A stretch of DNA of 51,308 nucleotides, taken from positions 1-51,308 of the forward strand of contig JACAAW010000007.1 in the NCBI GenBank assembly GCA_013377115.1, read 5' to 3'. This stretch comes from Bacteroidota bacterium (GTDB taxonomy: Bacteria > Bacteroidota > Bacteroidia > Bacteroidales > CG2-30-32-10). Positions 42,943 to 50,897 of the stretch are shown in pieces. Position 1 is the first letter of the stretch, and each line of letters begins with the position of its first letter. The translations under genes were made by a program, and so were the position numbers. Under the pieces are notes generated by a model. The model searched no databases. It was not told the origin of the DNA and worked only from the letters and a program-made list of their open reading frames with translations.

Positions 42943-44299
42943 TTTAATTTCTGGAAAAAAAGTGCTCATACTCGGTTTTGGTCGTGAAGGTCAATCTACG
43001 TATCATTTGCTGAGAAAGTATTTTCCAGAGTTTTTTCTTACCATTGCCGATCTTGATGAAAATATTATTGCAAAAAACAGTTTCCTGGAAAAGGATAATT
43101 ATTTTGAAACCATATTGGGCGCGGATTATTTAAAGTGCATTTCAAAATTTGACATTGTAATAAAATCTCCTGGGATTTCATTAAATAACATTGATATTGA
43201 ATTTAATCCTGAAAAAATTGCTTCACAAACGGATTTATTTCTTCGCAAATATCACAAGCAAGTTATTGGCATCACTGGTACAAAAGGAAAAAGCACAACT
43301 TCCAGTTTGATTTTTGAAATTTTGAACAGTTTTTCGAAAAATACGCTTTTGGTTGGAAATATTGGAATTCCCCCATTTGATGTGATTGATAAAATTGATG
43401 AATCAACAAAAATTGTTTGTGAACTCTCGTCACATCAACTCGAATTTATTACTGTAGCTCCTCATATTTCGATTTTGCTCAATTTATTTCAAGAACATTT
43501 AGATCATTATAAATCTTACCTAGATTATCAGAAAGCAAAAATTAATATTCTGAAGTATCAGAGCAAAGACGACTTCTTTATTTTTCATCAGGATGATGAG
43601 TTAATTCAAGAGTTTTTAAGAACTAATAACTTCCATAGTCATATTTTTTCTTTTAGTAATTCTGCTAAAAGTGAAGCTGGTTGCTTCATCAAAGACAATA
43701 AAATCTTTTTCAGAAATGGTAATCATTTGTATGAAGTTTTTGATAAAAGTCAAAAGATTTTTTTGCAGGGCGATCATAATTTTTTAAATGTCATGGCGTC
43801 AATTAATGCAACAATTCTAAGTGGAATTCCTGTTGATTTCATTGTGAATTCAATTAAAGAATTTAAAGGATTGCCTCATAGAATAGAATTTGTTGGTAGT
43901 TTTAATGAAGTTGATTATTATAATGATTCAATCTCTACAATTCCGGAAGCTACTATTCAAGCGGTAAAAACACTGAAAAATGTTTCAACATTGATATTGG
44001 GTGGGCATGATAGAGGTATTGATTATTCTGTTTTAGTTGATTTTATTAGAGGATCTAAAATTGAAAATATCATTTTTATTGCAGAAGCTGGTAAAAGAAT
44101 TTTTGAACTACTAAAAAGTAATAATATTCAATCTTCTCGATTTTTTGTGGTTGAAACAATGGAGGAAGCAGTTGGTATTTCCCAAAAAGAGACTTCTAAG
44201 AATATGATTTGTTTACTTTCTCCAGCAGCAGCTTCATACGGAATGTTTAAAAACTTTGAAGAAAGGGGAGACGTGTTTAAAAAATTGATAAAGAATTGA
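42923..44299 (+). CDS. murD2: MurD-like ligase, probably UDP-MurNAc-L-Ala--L-Glu ligase (MurD2)
   Basis: A 458-residue Mur ligase. The N-terminal Rossmann part is VLILGFGREGQSTYHLLRK, the ATP site is GITGTKGKSTTSSLI (116-130), then ELSSHQLEF and NLFQEHLDHYKSY. The C-terminal domain has YYNDSISTIPEAT (about 332-344) and LILGGHDRGIDYS (about 356-368), and LLSPAAASYGMFKNFEERG near the end. E. coli MurD reads NDSKATN, GGDGKSADF and SLDQF at these places. The Lys residues that bind D-Glu there are Ile and Arg here, as expected for an enzyme taking L-Glu. It starts 20 bases inside murL, so it is translationally coupled to it. A bidirectional terminator follows. Confidence 0.85.
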   Translation: MKTLLNNLISGKKVLILGFGREGQSTYHLLRKYFPEFFLTIADLDENIIAKNSFLEKDNYFETILGADYLKCISKFDIVIKSPGISLNNIDIEFNPEKIASQTDLFLRKYHKQVIGITGTKGKSTTSSLIFEILNSFSKNTLLVGNIGIPPFDVIDKIDESTKIVCELSSHQLEFITVAPHISILLNLFQEHLDHYKSYLDYQKAKINILKYQSKDDFFIFHQDDELIQEFLRTNNFHSHIFSFSNSAKSEAGCFIKDNKIFFRNGNHLYEVFDKSQKIFLQGDHNFLNVMASINATILSGIPVDFIVNSIKEFKGLPHRIEFVGSFNEVDYYNDSISTIPEATIQAVKTLKNVSTLILGGHDRGIDYSVLVDFIRGSKIENIIFIAEAGKRIFELLKSNNIQSSRFFVVETMEEAVGISQKETSKNMICLLSPAAASYGMFKNFEERGDVFKKLIKN

Positions 44300-44303
44300 C
44301 AAT

Positions 44304-44349
44304 AAAAAAGTCATCAAAATGAATTTTTATTCATCTCAATGACTTTTTT
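44304..44349. terminator. Bidirectional terminator between murD2 and the THX gene
   Basis: AAAAAAGTCAT (44304-44314) pairs with ATGACTTTTTT (44339-44349), with an inner pair TGAAT/ATTCA. Both strands get a T-run, so it can end both convergent transcripts. Confidence 0.82.
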
Positions 44350-44369
44350 TTACTTCTTCGCAAAAAAGA

Positions 44370-44600
44370 TTACTCAGCTGTTTCTTCTTTTACTTTTTTA
44401 GGAGCTTTTTTTGCAGCTACTTTTTTCTCAACAACTTCAGCTACTTCTTCAACAACAGCTTTAGCTTTAGGCTCAGCTTTTGCTTTTACCTCTGGTTTTG
44501 CTACTGCAACGTATTTTTTTGTTGATTTTTTCTTTCTGCTAACGCCATAAGAGCCATTTACAATTTTACCTCTTTTTGATTTAATATCACCTTTACCCAT
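44370..44600 (-). CDS. 30S ribosomal protein THX (with long Lys/Ala tail)
   Basis: A 76-residue basic protein. The first 27 residues (MGKGDIKSKRGKIVNGSYGVSR) are the THX (S31e/Thx) family core known from Thermus and common in Bacteroidota, where the full protein is usually 25-40 residues. After residue 30 comes a tail of Lys, Ala, Val and Glu (about 45 residues, e.g. KAEPKAKAVVEEVAEVVEKK) resembling the disordered tails of Bacteroidota ribosomal proteins. It sits in the 30S subunit head. The long tail is unusual but not unknown to me. Confidence 0.82.
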   Translation of the reverse strand: MGKGDIKSKRGKIVNGSYGVSRKKKSTKKYVAVAKPEVKAKAEPKAKAVVEEVAEVVEKKVAAKKAPKKVKEETAE

Positions 44601-44703
44601 AATATTGATTTATTTAATTTACGTTTTTAATAAGGGGTTAAAATTAGGAAAAATATTTATTGAATTTATAAAAATCGTCAAATATTAGGTGTTAATTTAA
44701 AAA

Positions 44704-45393
44704 TTACAAATTTGCTAGGAATTTTTTCTCAAGTGATTCTGAGCTTTTTATTGTTTGTTTAAGCCAGTTTAGCTTGATATCAACCTCTTCAGGATGTGAT
44801 AATTTCCAGTTTACTTTTGATTCACTTAATCTTTGGGTTAAATTAAACATGCAAATTGCTGCTGAAACTGAAATATTAAAGCTTTCGGTAAAACCAAACA
44901 TCGGGATTTTTACAAAACCATCCGCTAAATCTAAGGCAGTTTCAGAAAGTCCATCGGCTTCGGTTCCAAAAATCAGGGCTACTTTATTTTCAATGTTTAA
45001 ATCGTTGATTAAGCAATCGTTTTTGTGCGGAGTAGTGGCAAAAACTTTATATCCTTGATTTTTTAAATTTTCGATGCAGTCTTTTGTATTATTTTCGGAA
45101 TGAGAATACTTTTTAATATCAAGCCATTGTGAGGAGCCAAGAGCAACATCTGGGTTTACAATATGTTCATTTTTAGATTCAATAATATGAACATCTTGAA
45201 TTCCGAAACAATCGCAACTTCGCAAAACAGCACTGGTGTTGTGAGATTGATAAATGTCTTCTAATGCAACAGTAATATGCCGTGTGCGAAATTGAATTAC
45301 GTCTTCGAAACGTTTCATCCTTGATTCTGTGGTAAAATCTTTTAGAAACTCAATCAATTTGATTTTGTTTTCTAATGAAATTTCTGAATTCAT
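44704..45393 (-). CDS. trmH: TrmH-family tRNA/rRNA 2'-O-methyltransferase
   Basis: A 229-residue SPOUT methyltransferase. The N-terminal part ends RMKRFEDVIQFRTRHITVALEDI (TrmH-type substrate-binding start); motif 1 NTSAVLRSCDCFGI; motif 2 VALIFGTEADGLSETALD; motif 3 VKIPMFGFTESFNISVSAAICMFNLTQR. It methylates a ribose 2'-O, in TrmH G18 of tRNAs. Length and N-terminal region favour TrmH over RlmB. It directly abuts the arginase-family gene (the ATG follows the upstream stop with no gap), so they are co-transcribed. Confidence 0.93.
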   Translation of the reverse strand: MNSEISLENKIKLIEFLKDFTTESRMKRFEDVIQFRTRHITVALEDIYQSHNTSAVLRSCDCFGIQDVHIIESKNEHIVNPDVALGSSQWLDIKKYSHSENNTKDCIENLKNQGYKVFATTPHKNDCLINDLNIENKVALIFGTEADGLSETALDLADGFVKIPMFGFTESFNISVSAAICMFNLTQRLSESKVNWKLSHPEEVDIKLNWLKQTIKSSESLEKKFLANL

Positions 45394-46449
45394 TTAAATG
45401 ATTCCTTGTGTTTTTGCTGTGATATTAGAAAGTTTGTAAATTATTCTTGCTGCTACGCTTTCGTCCCATTCGTTTTCGCTAGTACCAACTTCGTTTAAAT
45501 CAAAGCCGATAATTTTTTTGCCTGACTCTGCAATTTTTTCAAATAAATAATAGATTTGCTCTAATTCTAATCCGCCAGGTACCGGTGTTCCGGTGTTTGG
45601 ACAAAGTTTTGGATCCAAACCATCTATATCAAAACTAATAAATACATTTTGTGGTAATTCAGCAATTATTTTATCGGTAATTGATTTCCAAGTTTGTCCT
45701 TCATAAAGGGCTTGCTTTATATCTTTATCAAAAAATGTTTTGATTCTATCTTCTGAGTTTTGAATTAAATTATACTCATCTTCGCAAAAATCACGAATAC
45801 CAATTTGAACTAATTTTGAAATTTGTGAAATTTTCGTCGCATTAAACATAATAGATGCATGTGAATAGGTAAATTCTTCATATGAATCTCTTAAATCAGC
45901 ATGAGCATCAATTTGAAGAATGCCGTAATTATCATATTTTTCAGCCAATGCGTAAAATAATCCTAATGGAACGCTGTGCTCTCCGCCGATTACAGCAACG
46001 ATTTTATTTTTGTCTAAAAAAAACTTGGATTTATCTTTAACAAAATTATTTAGTGAAACACAACCATTATTGATTGTTGAAACAATTGATTTCATTTCAT
46101 TTGATGAAGACAAATCGCCACCGTTTGATAAAAAATCAATATATTCGGTAGATAAAACTCTGAGTTTATTGTTTAGTTGTACTATTTCTGCTGGTATTTC
46201 ATCCATTGCAATACCAATTTTCCATGCATCTTTAATTGTAAGGTCAAAAAGGTCAACTTGAAGTGAGGCATTAAAAATTGATTCAGGCGCATTTGAGGTG
46301 CCATCAGAATACGAAACTGTTACATCCCATGGAACAGGAATTAATACAATTGAAGCTTCCTCAACGCTAAATGGTAAGCCAAATATATTGTTGTTAATAT
46401 CTCCAATATCATTGGGATTAAAATTCTTTATTTTATCTTCTTTCGACAT
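45394..46449 (-). CDS. Arginase/agmatinase/formiminoglutamase family ureohydrolase
   Basis: A 351-residue binuclear Mn enzyme. Metal-ligand motifs are VIGGEHSVPLG (about 150-160, His), QIDAHADLRDSYEEFTYSHAS (about 175-195, DAHAD) and SFDIDGLDP (about 268-277). These give hydrolysis of a guanidinium group, releasing urea or formamide-type product. Which substrate (agmatine, arginine, guanidinobutyrate, formiminoglutamate) is not clear. An in-frame ATG at 46482 would add 11 residues, but the predicted promoter (TATTTTTG at 46487-46480 on the minus strand) leaves the transcript starting downstream of it; ATG 46449 is therefore preferred. It lies directly upstream of trmH. Confidence 0.9.
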   Translation of the reverse strand: MSKEDKIKNFNPNDIGDINNNIFGLPFSVEEASIVLIPVPWDVTVSYSDGTSNAPESIFNASLQVDLFDLTIKDAWKIGIAMDEIPAEIVQLNNKLRVLSTEYIDFLSNGGDLSSSNEMKSIVSTINNGCVSLNNFVKDKSKFFLDKNKIVAVIGGEHSVPLGLFYALAEKYDNYGILQIDAHADLRDSYEEFTYSHASIMFNATKISQISKLVQIGIRDFCEDEYNLIQNSEDRIKTFFDKDIKQALYEGQTWKSITDKIIAELPQNVFISFDIDGLDPKLCPNTGTPVPGGLELEQIYYLFEKIAESGKKIIGFDLNEVGTSENEWDESVAARIIYKLSNITAKTQGII

Positions 46450-46479
46450 TTTTATGGTGATTATTATTAAAGGAAAGTG

Positions 46480-46487
46480 CAAAAATA
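46480..46487 (-). promoter_or_regulatory. -7 element for the arginase-trmH operon
   Basis: The minus strand reads TATTTTTG, directly after the hup terminator T-run. It places the transcription start downstream of 46482 and so decides the translational start at 46449. Confidence 0.5.
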
Positions 46488-46516
46488 AAAAAAGCCCCGA
46501 AAATCGGAGCTTTTTT
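46488..46516 (-). terminator. Rho-independent terminator of hup
   Basis: AAAAAAGCCCCGA (46488-46500) and TCGGAGCTTTTTT (46504-46516) form a 13-base stem with one mismatch and a three-base loop. On the minus strand it is followed by a long T-run. It ends the hup transcript 22 bases after its stop codon. Confidence 0.82.
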
Positions 46517-46537
46517 TTTCATTAGTACAAGCTAAAA

Positions 46538-46810
46538 TTACTTAACTTTTGTAGCTAAATCATTACCAGCTTTGAATTTAACCACTTTTTTAGCAGCGAT
46601 TTTAATTTCTTTACCAGTTTGTGGGTTACGACCTTTTCTAGCTGCTCTTTTAGCTACTGAGAAAGAACCGAATCCAACTAATGCTACTCTTTCGCTTTTT
46701 TTCAATGCTTTTGAAGTTGAAACGATGAATGCATCTAATGCTTTTTTTGCATCAGCTTTAGTAATTTTTGCTTCTGAAGCCATTGCTTCTACTAATTGTG
46801 CTTTGTTCAT
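46538..46810 (-). CDS. hup: HU-family DNA-binding protein
   Basis: A 90-residue histone-like protein. The N-terminus [28 protein letters not shown] is the HU dimerisation helix pair; [26 protein letters not shown] is the conserved beta-arm with the RNPxTG tip that bends DNA. It organises the nucleoid. It has a strong promoter at 46859-46889 and its own terminator, consistent with a highly expressed single gene. Confidence 0.97.
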   Translation of the reverse strand: MNKAQLVEAMASEAKITKADAKKALDAFIVSTSKALKKSERVALVGFGSFSVAKRAARKGRNPQTGKEIKIAAKKVVKFKAGNDLATKVK

Positions 46811-46858
46811 TTTTTAGATTTTTTAATTAATAATAATTCTATAAAAATTAATTCGATG

Positions 46859-46889
46859 CAAATTTAAGTGTTTGTAAGCAATAAGCAAG
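46859..46889 (-). promoter_or_regulatory. Promoter of hup
   Basis: On the minus strand CTTG (46889-46886), 19 bases, TAAATTTG (46866-46859): perfect -7 element and spacing. Transcription starts near 46853, about 43 bases before the ATG. Confidence 0.75.
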
Positions 46890-46997
46890 TAAAATCGTAT
46901 AAAAAGTGCAAAAATGTTGAAAAGTTGAAGGTTTTGTTAATAACTTTCGATGAAAATGACTTTTTTCAATAGAAAATAGCCTTATTTCTTCTTAAAA

Positions 46998-47963
46998 TTA
47001 CATAACCAGCCAATCATGATTCATCTGAAAGCCGCGTAAAAATTCAGTAATGCTCATCTTTTTCTTGCTTGTTAACTGAATTTCCTGCAAATGAATCAAA
47101 CCATCAACTAAAACAAGGCTTAGATGCGATTTTCCGTCTGTAACTATTGACCCAACAATAAGATCATGAGAAATTATTTCTTTTTTTGCAGCAAATATCT
47201 TCATTGTATAGTGTTCGTCTTTTGGTGAAACTAATTCAATAAAAGCCGATGGGTAAGGAGACAATCCTCTTATCTTATTATAAACATTATCAGTGGTTTC
47301 ATTCAAATTTAAACGACAATTTTCTTTGAATATTTTTGGCGCAGATTTTAATACTGTGGATTTAATTATCTCAGATTGTGATATTTCGGTATAATTTCCC
47401 TGAATAACCGCAGTTGTTGTCTTTTCCAACAGCGAAGCACCAATTTCCATCATTTTATCGTGAAGTTCTCCGGCGGTTTCGTTTTCAGAAATGTCAATTT
47501 TTTCTGAAAACAAAATATTGCCTGTATCAATTTTTTCGTTGATAAAGAAAGTTGTTACGCCAGTAAAGGATTCGCCATTAATTATTGACCAGTTTATTGG
47601 TGCGGCACCTCGGTATTGAGGCAATAAAGAACCATGAAGATTGATGGTTCCTTTTATAGGAATTCTCCAAACTACTTCCGGAAGCATCCGAAAAGCTACG
47701 ACTAAAAATAAATCAGCATGTAAGTCGATTAAGTTATTGATGAAACCTTCATCTTTTAAGTTAGAAGGCTGTAAAATATTTAATCCTCTTTCTAAGGCAA
47801 AAGTTTTTACATCGGACATTTGTATTTTTTGTCCTCTGCCAGCAGGTTTATCTTGTGAAGTAACTACACCAACAACATTATAACCTGAATCGCAGATTTT
47901 CTTTAAGGAAGCTACCGCAAACTCTGGTGTGCCCATGAAAACGATTCGGGTGTTTTTGTTCAT
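46998..47963 (-). CDS. fmt: Methionyl-tRNA formyltransferase
   Basis: A 321-residue enzyme that formylates Met-tRNA(fMet). FMGTPEFAVASL at the start; PAGRGQKIQMSDVK (SQDKPAGR loop that reads the tRNA acceptor); catalytic N108, H110 and D146 in NLHGSLLPQYRGAAPINW and EKIDTGNI. The Ala of the usual NLHASLLP is Gly here, as in many Bacteroidota. The OB-like C-terminal domain follows from about 205. It is separated from ribH upstream by a run of tandem octamer repeats (47974-48052). Confidence 0.96.
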   Translation of the reverse strand: MNKNTRIVFMGTPEFAVASLKKICDSGYNVVGVVTSQDKPAGRGQKIQMSDVKTFALERGLNILQPSNLKDEGFINNLIDLHADLFLVVAFRMLPEVVWRIPIKGTINLHGSLLPQYRGAAPINWSIINGESFTGVTTFFINEKIDTGNILFSEKIDISENETAGELHDKMMEIGASLLEKTTTAVIQGNYTEISQSEIIKSTVLKSAPKIFKENCRLNLNETTDNVYNKIRGLSPYPSAFIELVSPKDEHYTMKIFAAKKEIISHDLIVGSIVTDGKSHLSLVLVDGLIHLQEIQLTSKKKMSITEFLRGFQMNHDWLVM

Positions 47964-47973
47964 TTTTTTGTTA

Positions 47974-48052
47974 TTAGTGAATTAGTTGATTAGTGATTTA
48001 GTTAATTAGTCAATTTGTTGATTAGTGGAATAGCTATTAGTGAATGGGTTGA
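47974..48052. repeat. Degenerate octamer tandem repeat between ribH and fmt
   Basis: About ten head-to-tail units of an 8-base motif with consensus TTAGTNRA fill the gap between ribH and fmt (one unit is 7 bases, ATAGCTA). The first five units are TTAGTGAA, TTAGTTGA, TTAGTGAT, TTAGTTAA and TTAGTCAA. The array spans 79 bases and is not coding. Confidence 0.82.
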
Positions 48053-48055
48053 TTG

Positions 48056-48547
48056 TTATTGGAGACTGTTTTTTAATTCAACCATTTTTATTGCTGTAAC
48101 TGCAGCTTCATCACCTTTATTACCATGTTTTCCGCCAGAGCGATCAATGGCTTGTTGTTGATTGTTGGTGGTTAATACACCAAAAATTACTGGTAAATTA
48201 TAATCGAGATTTACTTTTGTAATTCCATTGGCAACTGCATCGCAGATAAAATCGAAATGCTTGGTTTCTCCTTGGATTACGCAACCCAAACAAATAACCG
48301 CATCAACATCAGAATACTCAATTAATAACTGTGCTCCCAAAGTCAATTCAAAGCTACCTGGAACATGTTTTACAATTATATTGGATTTCTTTGCTTTGTG
48401 TTTAATTAATGTATCATAAGCTCCCTTAAGAAGTGCGTTTGTGATTTCTGAATTCCATTCGGAAACAACAATCCCAATTTTCATATCTTTTGCTGAAGAA
48501 ACTTCTTTGCCTTCTACTTTGGATAAGTTCTTTAAATTACTGGCCAT
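48056..48547 (-). CDS. ribH: 6,7-dimethyl-8-ribityllumazine synthase
   Basis: A 163-residue enzyme of riboflavin synthesis that joins the ribityl-uracil and dihydroxybutanone phosphate. IGIVVSEWNSEITNALLKGA (substrate loop), HVPGSFELTLGAQLL, CLGCVIQGETKHFDFICDAVANG (catalytic His) and PVIFGVLTTNNQQQAIDRSGG are all present. An in-frame ATG at 48592 would add 15 residues that run through the terminator hairpin; ATG 48547 (MASNLKNLSK) is preferred. The promoter is unclear, as the hairpin lies directly upstream. The gene is followed by an octamer repeat. Confidence 0.96.
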   Translation of the reverse strand: MASNLKNLSKVEGKEVSSAKDMKIGIVVSEWNSEITNALLKGAYDTLIKHKAKKSNIIVKHVPGSFELTLGAQLLIEYSDVDAVICLGCVIQGETKHFDFICDAVANGITKVNLDYNLPVIFGVLTTNNQQQAIDRSGGKHGNKGDEAAVTAIKMVELKNSLQ

Positions 48548-48561
48548 TTTGCTTATTTTTT

Positions 48562-48596
48562 TATAAAAAAAAACTTGAGACAAATATCTCAAGTTA
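48562..48596 (-). terminator. Terminator between the TPR membrane protein gene and ribH
   Basis: AACTTGAGA (48572-48580) and TCTCAAGTT (48587-48595) form a perfect nine-base stem with a six-base loop. On the minus strand the stem is followed by a run of T. It lies 14 bases before ribH, so it either ends the upstream transcript with ribH started by another promoter, or acts as an attenuator for ribH. Confidence 0.8.
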
Positions 48597-48616
48597 ATTT
48601 TTGTGTTGAATTTAGG

Positions 48617-49309
48617 TTATTTTTTTCCTGATAATCCTTTTGCTCTCGCAATATATTTTTCAACTTCTCTGGCTTCGAAAGAACGAGGATGTTCTTTCTT
48701 TATACGTTCGTAAACGGTAATTGCTTTATCATAATTAGCCAATTCTTCGTATGCCCATCCAGCTTTCATTAGAAATACTGGAGTAGAGAAATTGTTTTTA
48801 TTTTGATCCGCAGCTTTTACATAAAATTCTGCAGCTTTATCTGTTTTGCCTAATTCCATATTACAATCTCCAATCGCGCCTGTTGCCATTGGTCCAACAA
48901 TTTGATCGTCTGAAGAAAATTTTTCTAAATTCTCAATTGCTTTGTCGAATTGACCTTTTTTCAAATAACAAACACCTAAATAATAATGAGCAAGGTTTGC
49001 AGATTGAGTCATTCCGTATTCATCAATAATTGATGCAAAACCAAGATAATTACCATCGCCATTAATAGCCAAATCTAAAGAGTCCTGAGCGAAATATCTT
49101 TGTGCAACCCACATTTGTTTTTCTGCTTCAACTTCTTTTGGAGCTAAATAGAATTTTTTAAATCCCATATAACCACCAACTATCACTAAAATTACAGCTA
49201 AAACAATAAAAATTTTCTTTTGGTGAATTTCGAAAAATTGTTCTGATCTGCTTAATGCTTCTTCTACTCTGTGAATTTTCTCTTCAGTATTGTCTATCTT
49301 TTTTGCCAT
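48617..49309 (-). CDS. TPR-containing single-pass membrane protein
   Basis: A 230-residue protein. A short cytoplasmic head (EKIHRVEEALSRSEQFFEIHQKK, coiled) precedes one membrane helix (about 33-53, IFIVLAVILVIVGGYMGF). Then come TPR-like repeats (NLAHYYLGVCYLKKGQFDKAI, YVKAADQ, MKAGWAYEELANYDKAITVY). YfgM/PpiD-like proteins of other bacteria share this arrangement, and an envelope chaperone or protein-contact role is possible. The earlier ATG at 49351 lies upstream of the -7 element TATTTTTG (49338-49331), so ATG 49309 (MAKKIDN) is preferred. A hairpin terminator follows. Confidence 0.8.
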   Translation of the reverse strand: MAKKIDNTEEKIHRVEEALSRSEQFFEIHQKKIFIVLAVILVIVGGYMGFKKFYLAPKEVEAEKQMWVAQRYFAQDSLDLAINGDGNYLGFASIIDEYGMTQSANLAHYYLGVCYLKKGQFDKAIENLEKFSSDDQIVGPMATGAIGDCNMELGKTDKAAEFYVKAADQNKNNFSTPVFLMKAGWAYEELANYDKAITVYERIKKEHPRSFEAREVEKYIARAKGLSGKK

Positions 49310-49330
49310 TTGATTATTTTTTTTGGTTTG

Positions 49331-49338
49331 CAAAAATA
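49331..49338 (-). promoter_or_regulatory. -7 element for the TPR membrane protein gene
   Basis: The minus strand reads TATTTTTG, a perfect TAnnTTTG about 22 bases before the preferred ATG at 49309. No clear -33 element. Confidence 0.5.
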
Positions 49339-49442
49339 ATTTTTTTTTCAATTAGATTAACATAATTAGTCTGAAATTTTAAAAATTCTGAAATCTTTCA
49401 TCTAATTCTATATAATAATTGATACCATAAGTACTTTTATTG

Positions 49443-49450
49443 TATCTTTG
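49443..49450 (+). promoter_or_regulatory. -7 element of recF
   Basis: TATCTTTG, a perfect TAnnTTTG, 38 bases before the ATG at 49489. The nearest -33-like element (ATTG at 49418-49421) is spaced 21 bases. Confidence 0.55.
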
Positions 49451-49488
49451 ATTTGCAAAAATAATGATAATTTATTCCTTATAAATCA

Positions 49489-50586
49489 ATGTATTTACGA
49501 CAGCTTTCAGTTATTAATTTCAAAAACTACGCAGAAAAAGAACTTGATTTTTGTACAAAAATTAATTGCTTCGTCGGAAATAATGGAGTAGGCAAAACAA
49601 ATCTGCTCGATGCCATTTATTATTTGTCTTTTTGCAAAAGCTATTTCAATTCTATCGATAGCCAAAATATTTCTCATGGCGAAGATTTTTTTGTTATTCA
49701 GGGCGTTTACACAAGTTCTAATGACGAAGAGAAAACCGACGAAATTTATTGTGCGCAAAAGCGAAATCACCGCAAGGTCTTTAAAATCAATAAAAAGGAA
49801 TACGAAAGACTGGCCGATCATATTGGTTTGTTTCCATTGGTAATGATTTCTCCGGCAGATAGCGATTTAATTTATGATGGGAGTGAACATCGGCGAAAAT
49901 TCTTGGATTCGGCCATTTCTCAGTTCGATAAGGCTTATCTCGACAATTTAATTAATTACAATAAGGTTGTATCGCAGAGAAATGCTTTGTTGAAGAAGTT
50001 TTATGAATTAAAATCCTTTGATAAAGCCTCTCTAGAAATTTGGGATGAACAGATGATAAAATATGGGCAACGTATTTATGATAAACGGGTTCATTTTTTA
50101 ACGGAATTTTTACCGCTTTTTAGAAATTATTATAAACTGATTTCGAATTCGAGAGAGAATGTGGATATTATTTACGATTCGCAATTGAATGAAAATCCAT
50201 TCGAAACCGTTTTAAATAAAGCGATTGATAAGGACAGGATTTTGCAATACTCCACTGCCGGACCGCATAAAGATGATTTGAGTTTTAAAATAGACGATTT
50301 TCCGGCAAAGAAATTTGGTTCGCAAGGTCAACAAAAATCCTTCATTATTGCTTTAAAATTGGCGCAATTTGATTATATAAAGAGTTTGAAAGGTTATAAA
50401 CCCATTTTATTGTTTGATGATATTTTTGATAAACTGGATAATTTGCGCGTAGAGCAATTGATGAAATTGGTTAGCGACAATAATTACGGACAAGTATTTA
50501 TTACTGATACCCAGGAAGAGAGAATAAAACATGTTTTCGATAAAATAGATACGGATTGCAAAATTTTTTACCTGGAGCAAAATTAA
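49489..50586 (+). CDS. recF: DNA replication/repair protein RecF
   Basis: A 365-residue SMC-like ATPase that loads RecA with RecO/RecR at gaps. It starts MYLRQLSVINFKNYAEKELDF; Walker A is GNNGVGKTNLLDAIYYLSF (about 29-47), the signature GSQGQQKSFIIALKLAQ (about 283-299), and Walker B ILLFDDIFDKLD (about 305-316). Length is normal for RecF. In many bacteria it is beside dnaA-dnaN at the origin; here neither is present. It is followed after one base by the DUF721 gene. Confidence 0.96.
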   Translation: MYLRQLSVINFKNYAEKELDFCTKINCFVGNNGVGKTNLLDAIYYLSFCKSYFNSIDSQNISHGEDFFVIQGVYTSSNDEEKTDEIYCAQKRNHRKVFKINKKEYERLADHIGLFPLVMISPADSDLIYDGSEHRRKFLDSAISQFDKAYLDNLINYNKVVSQRNALLKKFYELKSFDKASLEIWDEQMIKYGQRIYDKRVHFLTEFLPLFRNYYKLISNSRENVDIIYDSQLNENPFETVLNKAIDKDRILQYSTAGPHKDDLSFKIDDFPAKKFGSQGQQKSFIIALKLAQFDYIKSLKGYKPILLFDDIFDKLDNLRVEQLMKLVSDNNYGQVFITDTQEERIKHVFDKIDTDCKIFYLEQN

Positions 50587-50587
50587 G

Positions 50588-50878
50588 ATGAAAACTTCCA
50601 ACGAGCAGCCTGTAAAAAATGTAATTGATGATTTGCTGAACCTCTATGGTATCAGAGAAAAGTACAATGAATACAAAATAAATTATAAATGGGAAGAGAT
50701 GATGGGGAAAATGATTGCCAAGCATACCGTTCGGATTTATTTGTCGAAAAAAGTGATGTATATTAATTTGGATTCCGCGGCATTGCGGCAAGAACTCTCG
50801 TTTGCAAAGACTAAAATTATTGAGAAATTGAATAAAGCAATGGGCGAACACGTTGTTGATGAAATTGTGTTTAAATAA
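50588..50878 (+). CDS. DUF721 (DciA-like) protein
   Basis: A 96-residue protein of the DUF721 family. The core reads YNEYKINYKWEEMMGKMIAKHTVRIYLSKKVMYINLDSAALRQELSFAKTKIIEKLNK, with the W-x(3,4)-G-x2-(I/L)-x-x-H-(T/S) pattern and the hydrophobic strand ending in L-x2-E-L. DciA proteins assist loading of the replicative helicase DnaB. The one-base gap to recF supports a shared transcript and a replication/repair role. Confidence 0.88.
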   Translation: MKTSNEQPVKNVIDDLLNLYGIREKYNEYKINYKWEEMMGKMIAKHTVRIYLSKKVMYINLDSAALRQELSFAKTKIIEKLNKAMGEHVVDEIVFK

Positions 50879-50897
50879 TTCATGGTACTATTTTTGC

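Noticed and set aside
42923-44299. Canonical MurD taking D-Glu
   Set aside because: Lys residues at the D-Glu site are replaced and the gene is coupled to a MurL-like gene; a standard MurD would be expected in the cell-division cluster.
49489-50878. Possible replication origin near recF and the DciA-like gene
   Set aside because: dnaA and dnaN are absent, no cluster of DnaA boxes is visible, and recF is often away from the origin in Bacteroidota.
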